From Porticoccaceae bacterium (GTDB taxonomy: Bacteria > Pseudomonadota > Gammaproteobacteria > Pseudomonadales > Porticoccaceae), in assembly GCA_003448675.1 (NCBI GenBank), contig DLXZ01000240.1, positions 25,162 through 33,961 on the forward strand: a stretch of 8,800 nt of DNA, written 5' to 3'. The notes beneath the pieces are model-generated. The model did no database searches and had not been told where the DNA came from. It saw nothing but the letters and a program-made list of their open reading frames with translations. Numbering within the stretch: position 1 is the first letter of the stretch; each line of letters begins with the position of its first letter. Made by a program: the position numbers and the translations under genes. Below, in pieces: positions 1 through 6,780 of the stretch.

Positions 1-491
1 GAACCGATGGCCACCACCCATTCCCCAACTTTAAGGTCACCGGGCGCGGCCAGCTTCACTTTGGGCAAGCCTGTGGCATCGATTTTCAGTAGCGCCAGAT
101 CCGATCGTGGATCGACACCCACCACCTCGGCAGTGAACTCGCGACGATCAATGAGGCGAACCGTGATTTCGTCGGCATCACCAATGACATGGTTATTAGT
201 CAGAATATAGCCATCACTAGAGATAAAAAAACCCGAGCCCATTGCCGAGGGCCGCTGTCGCTGTCTTCCCCCATCACCGAATCTGTCACCAAAAAAATCC
301 CGAAAAATATCCGGCAACTGATCCTGGGGGATTTGCTGACGCCTGCGCTCCGGCGCTTTCTCAGTAGCTTTAATTTTGACCACCGCTGGCGAATTAGCCT
401 CTATCAGGCCGGTAAAGCCCGGCAGCTCCGCCTGGACGGGACTCGCCGCCAACGCCGCTACAAGCAAGAGGCCTAAAACACGTACTATCAT
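1..491 (-). CDS. mucD: Periplasmic serine endoprotease, MucD/DegP (HtrA) family, N-terminal part
   Basis: This is an HtrA-type periplasmic protease that degrades misfolded envelope proteins; in Pseudomonas MucD also dampens the sigma-E (AlgU) response. The ATG at 491-489 opens a frame that stays open to the window edge, giving 163 full codons. Residues 1-21 form a signal peptide: a basic start, a Leu/Ala-rich core, and cleavage probably after SPVQA. The mature start has the MucD-like LPGFTGLIEANSPAVVKI. The trypsin-like domain shows the catalytic His in TNNHVI (His101) and the catalytic Asp in DPRSDLALLKI (Asp131). The catalytic Ser (GNSGG) and the PDZ domains lie outside the window. A GGAG sits about 10 nt upstream of the ATG. 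It is the last gene of the sigma-E cluster, 129 bp after rseC; I found no convincing promoter or terminator in that gap. DegQ or DegP are alternative names; the MucD-type call rests on the N-terminal sequence and on context. Confidence 0.93.
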   Translation of the reverse strand, partial: MIVRVLGLLLVAALAASPVQAELPGFTGLIEANSPAVVKIKATEKAPERRRQQIPQDQLPDIFRDFFGDRFGDGGRQRQRPSAMGSGFFISSDGYILTNNHVIGDADEITVRLIDRREFTAEVVGVDPRSDLALLKIDATGLPKVKLAAPGDLKVGEWVVAIG

Positions 492-620
492 CGACTATCG
501 TCTCCGTTTGCTATTACCACCGACTTATGAGGTCGCTCAATCATTCGGTCATTGAATCAAAAGGTTTGAGCACAGGATCAACCCAATAGGGCTTACGAAT
601 GAGAACAACACTTTAGTTAT

Positions 621-1064
621 CTAATCTTCCACCCTGCGCAGCACCTGCGCATGTAGGGTGTTGTCGCTGGATATTTTTGCTGAAAGGCGTCGAACAAGTA
701 CAGCACCGGATAATAAACCCGCCACGCCCGCACAAATAGTCAACCACTCCTTTCCCAGCCAGTAATCAGCGAGCAACGCCGCCAGCAGGAGACAGCCAAG
801 GGGTAACAGGTACAGCAGCAGCGAACTTTTAACGATCAGATCTTCCGGAATACCCACTTCGACGCTGCTTCCGGCCTGGTAGTTGAAACGATCCTCAGGG
901 GCAATGGCTGCTTTTATGGTCGGTGTTCTACGCTGACCCAGCAGGCGATGACCACAGCCCGCACGGGCTGCGCAGGACCCACAGGTCGAACGTTGGACAC
1001 CTTCTACCCAGAGGTTTCCCCCCTGGATATCGACTCCCACCACTTTTGCGGTTTCTTTAATCAA
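621..1064 (-). CDS. rseC: Sigma-E regulatory / redox-type membrane protein RseC (MucC)
   Basis: RseC/MucC is a small inner-membrane protein encoded in sigma-E operons; it has a modest effect on sigma-E activity and is also linked to redox maintenance (related to RnfABCDEG/SoxR reduction). The 147-residue product has the expected plan. A cytoplasmic N-terminal region carries a cysteine cluster C28-x2-C31-x5-C37 (CGSCAARAGC). Two membrane helices follow at about 80-103 and 108-128, then a short basic tail. The start must be TTG at 1064-1062: the frame is closed by a stop a little upstream, no ATG or GTG lies between, and MIKETAKVVGV matches the usual RseC opening. No clear Shine-Dalgarno is visible. 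It follows rseA by 52 bp, where rseB would normally lie. Family assignment is firm; the exact biochemical role is not known for the family. Confidence 0.92.
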   Translation of the reverse strand: MIKETAKVVGVDIQGGNLWVEGVQRSTCGSCAARAGCGHRLLGQRRTPTIKAAIAPEDRFNYQAGSSVEVGIPEDLIVKSSLLLYLLPLGCLLLAALLADYWLGKEWLTICAGVAGLLSGAVLVRRLSAKISSDNTLHAQVLRRVED

Positions 1065-1116
1065 GATAGGTACTGCACGAATACAACCTGGAATGAACCA
1101 TCACTGCCAACGCAGT

Positions 1117-1800
1117 TTAACGCTGTCCGCCTTCCGTCTGCATCCGCCGTAGCGCCTCCCGTTCAGCGTGCTCACGCATTAAACGTTGCAAATAATTACT
1201 GATTTGTCGATCGGTTTCCAGATCACTTACGTCATAGCCAATATAGGCTGAGGTGTCAGTCTGGCTAATACGTTGCACGGGTGCCGTACTGGCGGTTCTA
1301 AGATTAACCGGAGGCCGCATATAACCCGCAGGCCGCTGAAGCGCCGCACCGCTACCCAATTCATCATTAATACTCTTGGCAAGAGAAGGAGAGCCGGGAA
1401 ACTGCCCCCCGTTGTTAGACGTACCGGACTGAAACTGGATTGCACCGAAGACCGCGACCATGGCAACGGAAGCCGCAACGGCAAATTTGCGCAGCGGCCC
1501 CGCTGGTTTTGAAAAACCCTCGGCTGCCTGCAATTGATTTTTTCCAGCCACAACGCCAGAAACACTATGAGACTCTTCCCTGGCGATCGCTTCACTGATA
1601 ATGCCCGAAAGATCCGTCAGACTATCGGATACTTCCCGACGCATCACCGACCTGCCCAGATGATAACGACGCCAGGTCTGTCTGAGTTCCGGGTTTTCGG
1701 ACAGCGCCTTGTTAACTCGACGGAATTCCAGCTCCGTCGCCTCATCGTCCATCATAGCGGACAGGGTTTCCGTGAGTCCGCCTGCGTTCCGATCAGTCAT
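1117..1800 (-). CDS. rseA: Anti-sigma-E factor RseA (MucA-like)
   Basis: This is a single-pass inner-membrane anti-sigma factor that holds RpoE inactive until regulated proteolysis releases it. The 227-residue product begins with an RseA_N-type sigma-binding domain (about 8-75; motifs ETLSAMMDDEATELEFRRV and WRRYHLGRSVMRRE). A linker follows, then one membrane helix at about 106-123 (FAVAASVAMVAVFGAIQF), and a periplasmic part of about 100 residues rich in Pro, Gly and Ser. A C-terminal helical segment (ISNYLQRLMREHAE, 200-213) resembles the tail motif of MucA/RseA proteins. The start is ATG at 1800, with GAAGGG about 8 nt upstream. The gene lies 222 bp after rpoE, a long gap for this pair, and may have its own promoter. 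Its usual protector RseB is not encoded next to it. It is slightly longer than E. coli RseA (216) and P. aeruginosa MucA (194). Confidence 0.93.
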   Translation of the reverse strand: MTDRNAGGLTETLSAMMDDEATELEFRRVNKALSENPELRQTWRRYHLGRSVMRREVSDSLTDLSGIISEAIAREESHSVSGVVAGKNQLQAAEGFSKPAGPLRKFAVAASVAMVAVFGAIQFQSGTSNNGGQFPGSPSLAKSINDELGSGAALQRPAGYMRPPVNLRTASTAPVQRISQTDTSAYIGYDVSDLETDRQISNYLQRLMREHAEREALRRMQTEGGQR

Positions 1801-1833
1801 AGATAATACCCTTCAGCTTAATACCCTATCCGA

Positions 1834-1867
1834 CTCGTGATGACGCTCTCTTACCTACACGAGCGTC
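1834..1867 (-). other. Two mutually exclusive hairpins in the rseA leader
   Basis: Read on the minus strand, GACGCTC (1867-1861) pairs perfectly with GAGCGTC (1848-1842), leaving a 12-nt loop. CTCGTG (1863-1858) can instead pair with CACGAG (1839-1834). The two stems share bases 1863-1861, so only one can form at a time. No U-tract follows either stem, so neither is an ordinary intrinsic terminator. The segment lies between rpoE and rseA, about 35 nt before the rseA start. Pairing is read directly; any regulatory role is inference, and 6-7 bp stems can arise by chance. Confidence 0.35.
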
Positions 1868-1869
1868 CG

Positions 1870-1935
1870 TTATTTCCGCCCCGTGTTTCGTGCCAGCTCC
1901 GACTTACACACCAACAATGCCAACCTCGCACCCAT
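1870..1935 (-). CDS. Possible 21-codon leader ORF upstream of rseA
   Basis: An ATG at 1935-1933 preceded by GGATGG opens a 21-codon frame (MGARLALLVCKSELARNTGR plus one Lys) ending in TAA at 1872-1870. Its stop is only 2 nt before the first arm of the alternative hairpins at 1867-1834, and its start lies downstream of the sigma-E-like promoter match at 1957-1984. That arrangement resembles a leader peptide, but I recognise no family. The Shine-Dalgarno match is only partial, and a frame of this size can occur by chance. Low confidence as a translated gene. Confidence 0.2.
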   Translation of the reverse strand: MGARLALLVCKSELARNTGRK

Positions 1936-1956
1936 GAGACCATCCGATTCTGCAAT

Positions 1957-1984
1957 TGAGACAGAGTGGCTTCGAAAAGGTTCC
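1957..1984 (-). promoter_or_regulatory. Candidate sigma-E promoter for rseA
   Basis: On the minus strand, GGAACCT (1984-1978) matches 6 of 7 bases of the sigma-E -35 consensus GGAACTT. After a 16-nt spacer comes TCTCA (1961-1957), matching 4 of 5 bases of the AlgU-type -10 TCTGA. The site lies just past the rpoE stop and would give rseA a separate leader of roughly 150 nt. Spacing and both elements fit a sigma-E promoter, but this is a match by eye without a matrix score. Confidence 0.4.
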
Positions 1985-2022
1985 AGGGCCTGATTAACGA
2001 ACTTCAACTCAGTTGCCCAACA

Positions 2023-2616
2023 TCAGCGGAGGCTATTTTCCAAAGTCTGAATCTCCTGGTCAATTGCCTCCCGGGCGCGGAATATGCGGGAGCGAACCGT
2101 ACCCACCGGACAGTCCATGATCGCGGCAATCTCATCGTAACTGAGTCCCTCAAATTCACGTAATGTGACGGCGGTACGTAGGTCTTCTGGCAAATTTTTG
2201 ATAGCACCGTTGACCGCCCGCTCGAGTTCATCACGGTAAACCAGATTCTCCGGCGTATCGACATCACTGAGCTTGTCGGTACTACTGAACTGCTCAGCCT
2301 CGTCAACATCAATATCGCTGCCTGGCGGCCGCCTGCTTCGGGATACCAAGTAGTTTTTCGCCGTATTCACCGCAATCCGATAGAGCCAGGTGTAGAACTG
2401 ACTGTCGCCACGGAAATTGCCCAGCGCTCGATAAGCCTTGATAAAGGCTTCCTGAACGACATCATTGACTTCGTCCCGGTCGCTGACAAACCGGGAAACA
2501 ATGGCGCTGATCTTATGTTGATATTTCAGCACCAACACATCAAAAGCTGCCTTGTCCCCCCTCTGTACCCTCGCGACCAATTGTTGATCAGTATCCTGCG
2601 CTTGGTCCGCCGACAT
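2023..2616 (-). CDS. rpoE: RNA polymerase sigma-E factor RpoE (AlgU)
   Basis: This is an ECF group sigma factor that directs RNA polymerase to envelope-stress promoters and is held by RseA at the membrane. At 197 residues it is close to E. coli RpoE (191). Region 2 spans about 24-92, with DVVQEAFIKAYRAL and FRGDSQFYTWLYRIAVNTA nearly identical to E. coli. Region 4 spans about 142-185 (LPEDLRTAVTLREFEGLSYD followed by the helix-turn-helix EIAAIMDCPVGTVRSRIFRA). The acidic, variable linker in between is normal. The start is ATG at 2616, with GGAG 7 nt upstream. It is divergent from nadB, as in many gammaproteobacteria, and is probably autoregulated through the sigma-E-like site at 2657-2683. 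The stop is followed by an unusually long 222-bp gap before rseA. Confidence 0.97.
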   Translation of the reverse strand: MSADQAQDTDQQLVARVQRGDKAAFDVLVLKYQHKISAIVSRFVSDRDEVNDVVQEAFIKAYRALGNFRGDSQFYTWLYRIAVNTAKNYLVSRSRRPPGSDIDVDEAEQFSSTDKLSDVDTPENLVYRDELERAVNGAIKNLPEDLRTAVTLREFEGLSYDEIAAIMDCPVGTVRSRIFRAREAIDQEIQTLENSLR

Positions 2617-2656
2617 CTATAGGCTCCGCCCTCTATCCCTTTTTTCAGCCCCTGTG

Positions 2657-2683
2657 ACTGACAACATCAAACAGCGATAGTTC
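2657..2683 (-). promoter_or_regulatory. Candidate autoregulated sigma-E promoter of rpoE
   Basis: On the minus strand, GAACTA (2683-2678) matches 5 of 6 bases of the sigma-E -35 core GAACTT. It is separated by exactly 16 nt from TCAGT (2661-2657), a 3-of-5 match to the -10 TCTGA. The -10 is about 40 nt before the rpoE ATG. Autoregulation of rpoE/algU is established in relatives; that this is the site is inference from position and a moderate match. Confidence 0.4.
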
Positions 2684-2768
2684 AGGAAAATGCAACCTCG
2701 CATACACCCCGACCGTTTCAATCGCCAGTTTTTAACACAACCTATGGTTCCCGGCCGTTTCGGTGGCC

Positions 2769-2774
2769 TATACT
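2769..2774 (+). promoter_or_regulatory. Possible -10 element for nadB
   Basis: TATACT, a 5-of-6 match to the sigma-70 -10 box, lies about 50 nt before the nadB start in the divergent rpoE/nadB region. No good -35 lies at 16-18 nt upstream (the sequence there is close to TGGTTC), so the promoter would be weak or activator-dependent. Confidence 0.3.
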
Positions 2775-2823
2775 AGCACGCCCCCCGGTCCGGCAAGACA
2801 GCCCTTAACCCGAGCAATATCCG

Positions 2824-4449
2824 GTGAAAGTTAGTTATCAACACGATGTCCTGATCATAGGCAGCGGCGCTGCCGGCATGAGTCTGGCCCTGCAACTGGC
2901 GCCCCACCGTCGGGTCGCCATACTCAGCAAAGCCAACTTGCAGGCCGGATCAACTGCCTGGGCCCAGGGCGGTATCGCCGCCGTCTTTGATGAGTCAGAC
3001 AGCATCGATTCCCATGTTCAGGACACTCTCAAAGCTGGCGCTGGCCTATGCCATGAAGATGTGGTTCGTCACACCCTTGAACAGGGCCCCGCGGCCCTAA
3101 ACTGGCTCATTGGGCAGGGCGTGGAATTCAGCAGGGACGAAAGCGGTGCCGGCTATCACCTGACCCAGGAAGGCGGCCACAGCCACCGGCGCATTTTGCA
3201 TACCGCCGACGCCACCGGGCAGGCAGTCTCAGGAACACTGGCCAAACAGGTGGAGAAAGCGCCAAACATTGATGTCTTCGAACATCATATCGTGGTGGAT
3301 CTGACCACGCAGGCCGATCAGGGATCCCGTAGCCTGCGTTGTAACGGCGCCTATGTGCTCGACAAAAACCGGGACCGCGTCTGCTTGTTTCAGGCCCGCA
3401 TCGTGGTGTTGGCTACCGGTGGCGCCAGCAAGGCCTACCTTTACACAAGCAACCCGGACGGCGCCAGCGGCGACGGTATCGCGGTGGCCTGGCGTCGGGG
3501 TTGCCGGGTAGCCAATATGGAGTTCAACCAGTTTCATCCCACCTGCCTGTTTCATCCAGAGGCCAAATCATTTTTGATCTCCGAAGCCCTGCGCGGTGAA
3601 GGCGCCCACCTGCTGCTGCCCGACGGCAGCCGGTTTATGCATGATTTTCACCCGGATGCGGAACTGGCGCCCCGGGATATCGTCGCCCGGGCCATTGACC
3701 ACGAAATGAAACGCCTGGGCGCCGATTGCGTTTATCTGGACATCAGCCACAAGCCGGCGGACTTTATCAACGCCCATTTCCCCATGGTCAGCGCCCAATG
3801 CCTGAAATTTGGCATCGACATCACCCGCCAGCCCATACCCGTGGTGCCAGCCGCCCATTACACCTGTGGCGGTATCGTTACCGATACCCAAGGCCGCACC
3901 GACCTGAAAAACCTGTACGCTATCGGCGAGTGTTCCTTTACCGGTCTGCATGGGGCCAACCGCATGGCCAGCAACTCCCTGCTTGAATGCCTGGTGTTTG
4001 GCGGTTCGTCGGCGCGAAGCATAGACGCGGTTCTCGACGACATACCCGCACCCAGTTACACCAAACCCTGGGACGAATCCCGGGTCACCTATTCGGATGA
4101 AAACGTGGTGCTATCCCATAACTGGGACGAGCTACGCCGCTTTATGTGGGACTATGTGGGCATCGTGCGCACCCGCAAACGCCTGGAGCGGGCCGAGCAC
4201 CGTATCAGACTGCTGAAGCGGGAGATTCAGGAGTATTACAGCAACTACAAAGTCAGTCGGGATGTGCTGGAGCTGCGCAACCTGGCTGTGGTCGCCGATC
4301 TGATTATCCGTTCCGCCCTGCTGCGCAAGGAAAGTCGCGGCCTGCATTACACCCTCGATCACCCGGAACTGTCTGCCATCGCCAAGGACACCATTCTGGT
4401 GCCCATGAACTTCGCGGGGCAGGACATTATCGTTAGCAAAAACGGTTGA
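2824..4449 (+). CDS. nadB: L-aspartate oxidase NadB
   Basis: This cytosolic FAD enzyme oxidises L-aspartate to iminoaspartate, which NadA condenses with dihydroxyacetone phosphate to quinolinate for NAD synthesis. At 541 residues it matches E. coli NadB (540). The N-terminal dinucleotide fold shows [16 protein letters not shown] (GxGxxG at 13-18). The substrate region has [18 protein letters not shown], with Glu116 corresponding to E. coli Glu121. Arg284 in APRD corresponds to Arg290, and His345 in AAHYTCGGI to His351; the flavin-binding [20 protein letters not shown] follows. The C-terminal helical domain (from about 430) is complete. The start is GTG at 2824; no strong Shine-Dalgarno precedes it, but the protein begins at the usual distance from the FAD motif. 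It is divergent from rpoE and convergent with ygfX, with 33 bp between stops and no obvious terminator hairpin there. Succinate dehydrogenase flavoprotein is excluded by the NadB-specific motifs. Confidence 0.97.
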   Translation: MKVSYQHDVLIIGSGAAGMSLALQLAPHRRVAILSKANLQAGSTAWAQGGIAAVFDESDSIDSHVQDTLKAGAGLCHEDVVRHTLEQGPAALNWLIGQGVEFSRDESGAGYHLTQEGGHSHRRILHTADATGQAVSGTLAKQVEKAPNIDVFEHHIVVDLTTQADQGSRSLRCNGAYVLDKNRDRVCLFQARIVVLATGGASKAYLYTSNPDGASGDGIAVAWRRGCRVANMEFNQFHPTCLFHPEAKSFLISEALRGEGAHLLLPDGSRFMHDFHPDAELAPRDIVARAIDHEMKRLGADCVYLDISHKPADFINAHFPMVSAQCLKFGIDITRQPIPVVPAAHYTCGGIVTDTQGRTDLKNLYAIGECSFTGLHGANRMASNSLLECLVFGGSSARSIDAVLDDIPAPSYTKPWDESRVTYSDENVVLSHNWDELRRFMWDYVGIVRTRKRLERAEHRIRLLKREIQEYYSNYKVSRDVLELRNLAVVADLIIRSALLRKESRGLHYTLDHPELSAIAKDTILVPMNFAGQDIIVSKNG

Positions 4450-4482
4450 GCTATCGCACCCAAAACAGGCGTAACAAAACCT

Positions 4483-4947
4483 CTAGCCATCGCCATAGGT
4501 AAAAGCCGCAGCCGACAAACGCCGAAAGTCATCCCTGCTCAGGGAACTGGCGAAAACCGGCAAGCGCCTCGATAGAGGCCAACGCAAAGCACCTTGAAAA
4601 CCGCGAGACGGTTCCTTTACCACCAGAATAATCAGATAAGCGCTGTGGTAGGCCACCCGACAATCAACCGTGTCTTTCCCCCTGCCAACGGAACGCATTT
4701 CCAGGCAAATACGCGACCCCTTGCGGTCAATTCTTAAACCAACGAACTCGCCCAACTCCGACCAGCACCTGGGCACGTGAGTTACCTGAATAACACAAAG
4801 CGCCAGCGCCGCGACAATCAGCGATCCCTTTAGCCAAATGGCCAGGGGTGCGAGCAACAACAACACAATCACGACAAACAACAGCGCGCCCTGCAATTTT
4901 GCGAGCGTATCGAAGGGGCTGCGTACAAAAGGCAAGCGGTGTTCCAT
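4483..4947 (-). CDS. ygfX: YgfX family inner-membrane protein (CptA-like)
   Basis: This is a small membrane protein of the YgfX/CptA family, encoded beside sdhE in many gammaproteobacteria. In E. coli it was described as a toxin-like protein acting on MreB/FtsZ; the partnership with SdhE is debated. The 154-residue product has a short cytoplasmic head, two adjacent membrane helices at about 20-38 and 41-56, and a soluble C-terminal part ending in the family-like FASSLSRDDFRRL. The start is ATG at 4947, and it follows sdhE by 23 bp, so the two are probably co-transcribed. Assignment rests on the two-helix plan, the C-terminal motif and the position after sdhE; sequence identity within this family is low. 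Confidence 0.85.
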   Translation of the reverse strand: MEHRLPFVRSPFDTLAKLQGALLFVVIVLLLLAPLAIWLKGSLIVAALALCVIQVTHVPRCWSELGEFVGLRIDRKGSRICLEMRSVGRGKDTVDCRVAYHSAYLIILVVKEPSRGFQGALRWPLSRRLPVFASSLSRDDFRRLSAAAFTYGDG

Positions 4948-4970
4948 GGGCCTACTGAAAACAATGCTCG

Positions 4971-5210
4971 TCAGGGCTTGCGACTGGCTAGAATAATATC
5001 GACGATGCGCCGCATGTCCTCTTCCTCGGGAAGCACACTGCGCAGCAACCAGGTGAAAATATCCTGATCCTCACAGGCCAGCAGGTCCTGGTAAAGCCGC
5101 TGATCCTCCGGCGCCAGTTGCGGATATGCCTGCTCCACAAAAGGAATCAGAATCAGGTCCAGTTCCAGCATACCCCGACGGCTAGCCCAGAGCAGGCGTT
5201 TGTCATCCAT
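4971..5210 (-). CDS. sdhE: FAD assembly factor SdhE (succinate dehydrogenase flavinylation)
   Basis: This small cytosolic protein promotes covalent attachment of FAD to SdhA (and FrdA). At 79 residues it is close to E. coli SdhE (88). The signature RGxxELD is present as RRGMLELD (11-18), followed by the helical bundle with LIPFVEQAY, LLACEDQDIFTWLL and the C-terminal helix IVDIILASR. The start is ATG at 5210, which aligns with E. coli MDINNKARIHWACRRGM. No strong Shine-Dalgarno is visible. It precedes ygfX in the usual order and is divergent from ygfZ across 131 bp. The older names YgfY and CptB refer to a proposed antitoxin role. Confidence 0.95.
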   Translation of the reverse strand: MDDKRLLWASRRGMLELDLILIPFVEQAYPQLAPEDQRLYQDLLACEDQDIFTWLLRSVLPEEEDMRRIVDIILASRKP

Positions 5211-5218
5211 ATCATTGG

Positions 5219-5248
5219 TCTGTTGTATTGAAGGCCAATAAGTATAAT
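5219..5248 (+). promoter_or_regulatory. Possible promoter for ygfZ
   Basis: A perfect TATAAT at 5243-5248 lies about 93 nt before the ygfZ start in the sdhE/ygfZ divergent region. The -35 at 17-18 nt spacing is poor (around TCTGTT/CTGTTG). The AT-rich stretch could also serve the minus-strand sdhE promoter (TATTAT is present in reverse). Confidence 0.3.
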
Positions 5249-5341
5249 AAAATGCGTTCCCGGATACCGGCCCGCGGTTTGATAAATTGCCGTTGGCCCT
5301 GACTCCAGGCTAAAACCCTTTCACACGCCAAGCAGTCCCCT

Positions 5342-6364
5342 ATGAATAACTGGCAACAACGACTTGAAACCGCGGGCGCTCGCTACTCGGGCAAACAAAT
5401 AGTGTCATTCGGTGAAACGCCAGCGAATTACGCAGAAATCAGCACGGGCCTTACACCGCTCGACAACCTGGGAGTGCTGGCGGTACGCGGCGCCGGCGGT
5501 CCTAAATTCCTGCAGGGGCAAAGCACCTGTGATTTCGAGAACCTGGCTGTGGGTGGCGTCACCCCCGGCGCCCTGTGTAATGCCAAGGGACGGATGATGA
5601 CATCTTTTACCGCTTGCCGAAGCGGCGAAGACGAAATACTGCTGTCAATGGACAGGGAGCTGGTTGAACCCACTATCGCCCAACTGAAAAAATTCGCGGT
5701 GTTTTTCAAGGTTGAGTTGACTGATGCCAGTGATAAATACCGTCAGCTTGGTTTAGCCGGCAGCGGGCTTACCGAAATACTCAGCCCAACCTTTCATTCA
5801 ATGCCCAGCGCCAGCCAGTCCGGCGAGGATAATCAAGGCAACCGCCTTGCACTGTTGGCCAGGGAAATTTATCTGCTTATTTGCCACAGCGAAAATGCCT
5901 CCGCTCTCTGGCAAAGTCTAAGTGGTGCGGTGACTGCGGCAGGACTGCCCTGGTGGAACCTGCAGCTGGTGCGTGCGGGCCTGGCCTCGGTAACACCTGC
6001 CCTGAGTGAACAACTGGTGCCACAGATGCTGAACTATCAGGCCACCGGCGCCATCAGCTTCACCAAGGGCTGCTATACCGGCCAGGAAGTGGTGGCACGC
6101 ATGCAGTATCTAGGTAAGTTGAAGCGACGCACCTATCGCATTACAGCCAGTACCAGTTCCGTTCCCGAAATCGGCACCCAGATCAGCACAACCGAGGGCA
6201 AAAACGTCGGTACAATCGTGCTCGCTGCTCCAGAAGATGAAAAATACATGACCATGCTCGCCGTATTGCGCGAAGCAGCCCTCGACCAGAAACAGCTGGT
6301 CATCAACGGCGAAAGCGTGCCAATCACATTAGAAGACCTGCCCTACACCCTGGATGAGCAGTGA
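5342..6364 (+). CDS. ygfZ: YgfZ, folate-binding protein for Fe-S enzyme and tRNA modification
   Basis: YgfZ is a GcvT-like, folate-binding protein needed for full activity of some Fe-S enzymes, including the tRNA methylthiolase MiaB. The 340-residue product is close to the E. coli protein (326). It carries the signature K-G-C-Y-T-G-Q-E at 242-249, with the functional Cys at 244. The N-terminal half has the GcvT-type start (LDNLGVLAVRGAGGPKFLQG) and the family's NAKGRM segment. The start is ATG at 5342; a Shine-Dalgarno is not obvious. It is divergent from sdhE-ygfX, a conserved association, and its stop overlaps the next gene by 4 bp (GTGA), so the two are probably translated together. The acidic linker around 155-165 is variable in the family. 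GcvT itself is excluded by the KGCYTGQE signature. Confidence 0.95.
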   Translation: MNNWQQRLETAGARYSGKQIVSFGETPANYAEISTGLTPLDNLGVLAVRGAGGPKFLQGQSTCDFENLAVGGVTPGALCNAKGRMMTSFTACRSGEDEILLSMDRELVEPTIAQLKKFAVFFKVELTDASDKYRQLGLAGSGLTEILSPTFHSMPSASQSGEDNQGNRLALLAREIYLLICHSENASALWQSLSGAVTAAGLPWWNLQLVRAGLASVTPALSEQLVPQMLNYQATGAISFTKGCYTGQEVVARMQYLGKLKRRTYRITASTSSVPEIGTQISTTEGKNVGTIVLAAPEDEKYMTMLAVLREAALDQKQLVINGESVPITLEDLPYTLDEQ

Positions 6365-6780
6365 GCGCCTGGTTGGCACAATATCAGAGCCTGTTCACCT
6401 GGTTGGCCATTGGCTCGGTCATTACTTTCGTGGTCAGTCTGTTGTCACTGCCCTGGCTGGTGGCACTGATTCCCGAGGATTATTTCTGTCATGATCGTCG
6501 GCAGCCGGCGGGCATGAAAAAAACTCACCCCGTTGCCCGAATGATTCTGCTGATTATGAAAAACATCCTTGGCGCGATACTGCTGGCCGGCGGATTTATT
6601 ATGCTGTTTGTGCCAGGCCAGGGCCTGCTGACCATCGCCATGGGGATGGTATTGCTGGACTATCCCGGCAAATTCCAGTTGGAGCAGCGCCTGGCCAGCA
6701 ACGACAAGATACTCAATGGCCTCAACTGGTTCCGGGCCAGGGCCAAGGCACCGCCACTCAAGGTTGAGAAGGTTGATTAA
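6361..6780 (+). CDS. Small PGPGW-family transmembrane protein
   Basis: This inner-membrane protein of unknown function resembles the PGPGW family of short membrane proteins. The 139-residue product has membrane segments at about 10-37 and 60-83, followed by the family-like VPGQGLLTIAMGMVLLDYPGK (84-104). In that stretch PGQG stands in place of PGPG, and the hydrophobic run probably makes a third helix. The tail is charged and cytoplasmic. Between the first two helices lies a hydrophilic loop (CHDRRQPAGMKKTHP). The start is GTG at 6361, overlapping the ygfZ stop, which points to translational coupling. The overlap suggests co-expression with ygfZ but not a shared mechanism. Its end and the gloA end share one inverted repeat. 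Confidence 0.75.
   Translation: MSAWLAQYQSLFTWLAIGSVITFVVSLLSLPWLVALIPEDYFCHDRRQPAGMKKTHPVARMILLIMKNILGAILLAGGFIMLFVPGQGLLTIAMGMVLLDYPGKFQLEQRLASNDKILNGLNWFRARAKAPPLKVEKVD

Noticed and set aside
189..476. A 95-codon plus-strand open frame at the left edge
   Set aside because: It is antisense to the mucD signal peptide and protease domain, which are clearly coding.
492..620. A sigma-E promoter in front of mucD (AAACCT-N16-AATGA)
   Set aside because: Both elements match the consensus poorly, so it was not listed as a site.
3229..3951. Two minus-strand open frames (108 and 127 codons) inside nadB
   Set aside because: nadB shows catalytic motifs throughout this stretch on the plus strand; these are shadows.
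4450..4482. Possible terminator between convergent nadB and ygfX
   Set aside because: No stem of useful length and no T-tract could be found in these 33 bp on either strand.
4483..5210. sdhE-ygfX as a toxin-antitoxin module
   Set aside because: The CptA/CptB toxin-antitoxin label exists, but SdhE is firmly a flavinylation factor and the gene pair is a conserved core locus, so it is not evidence of a defence or mobile system.
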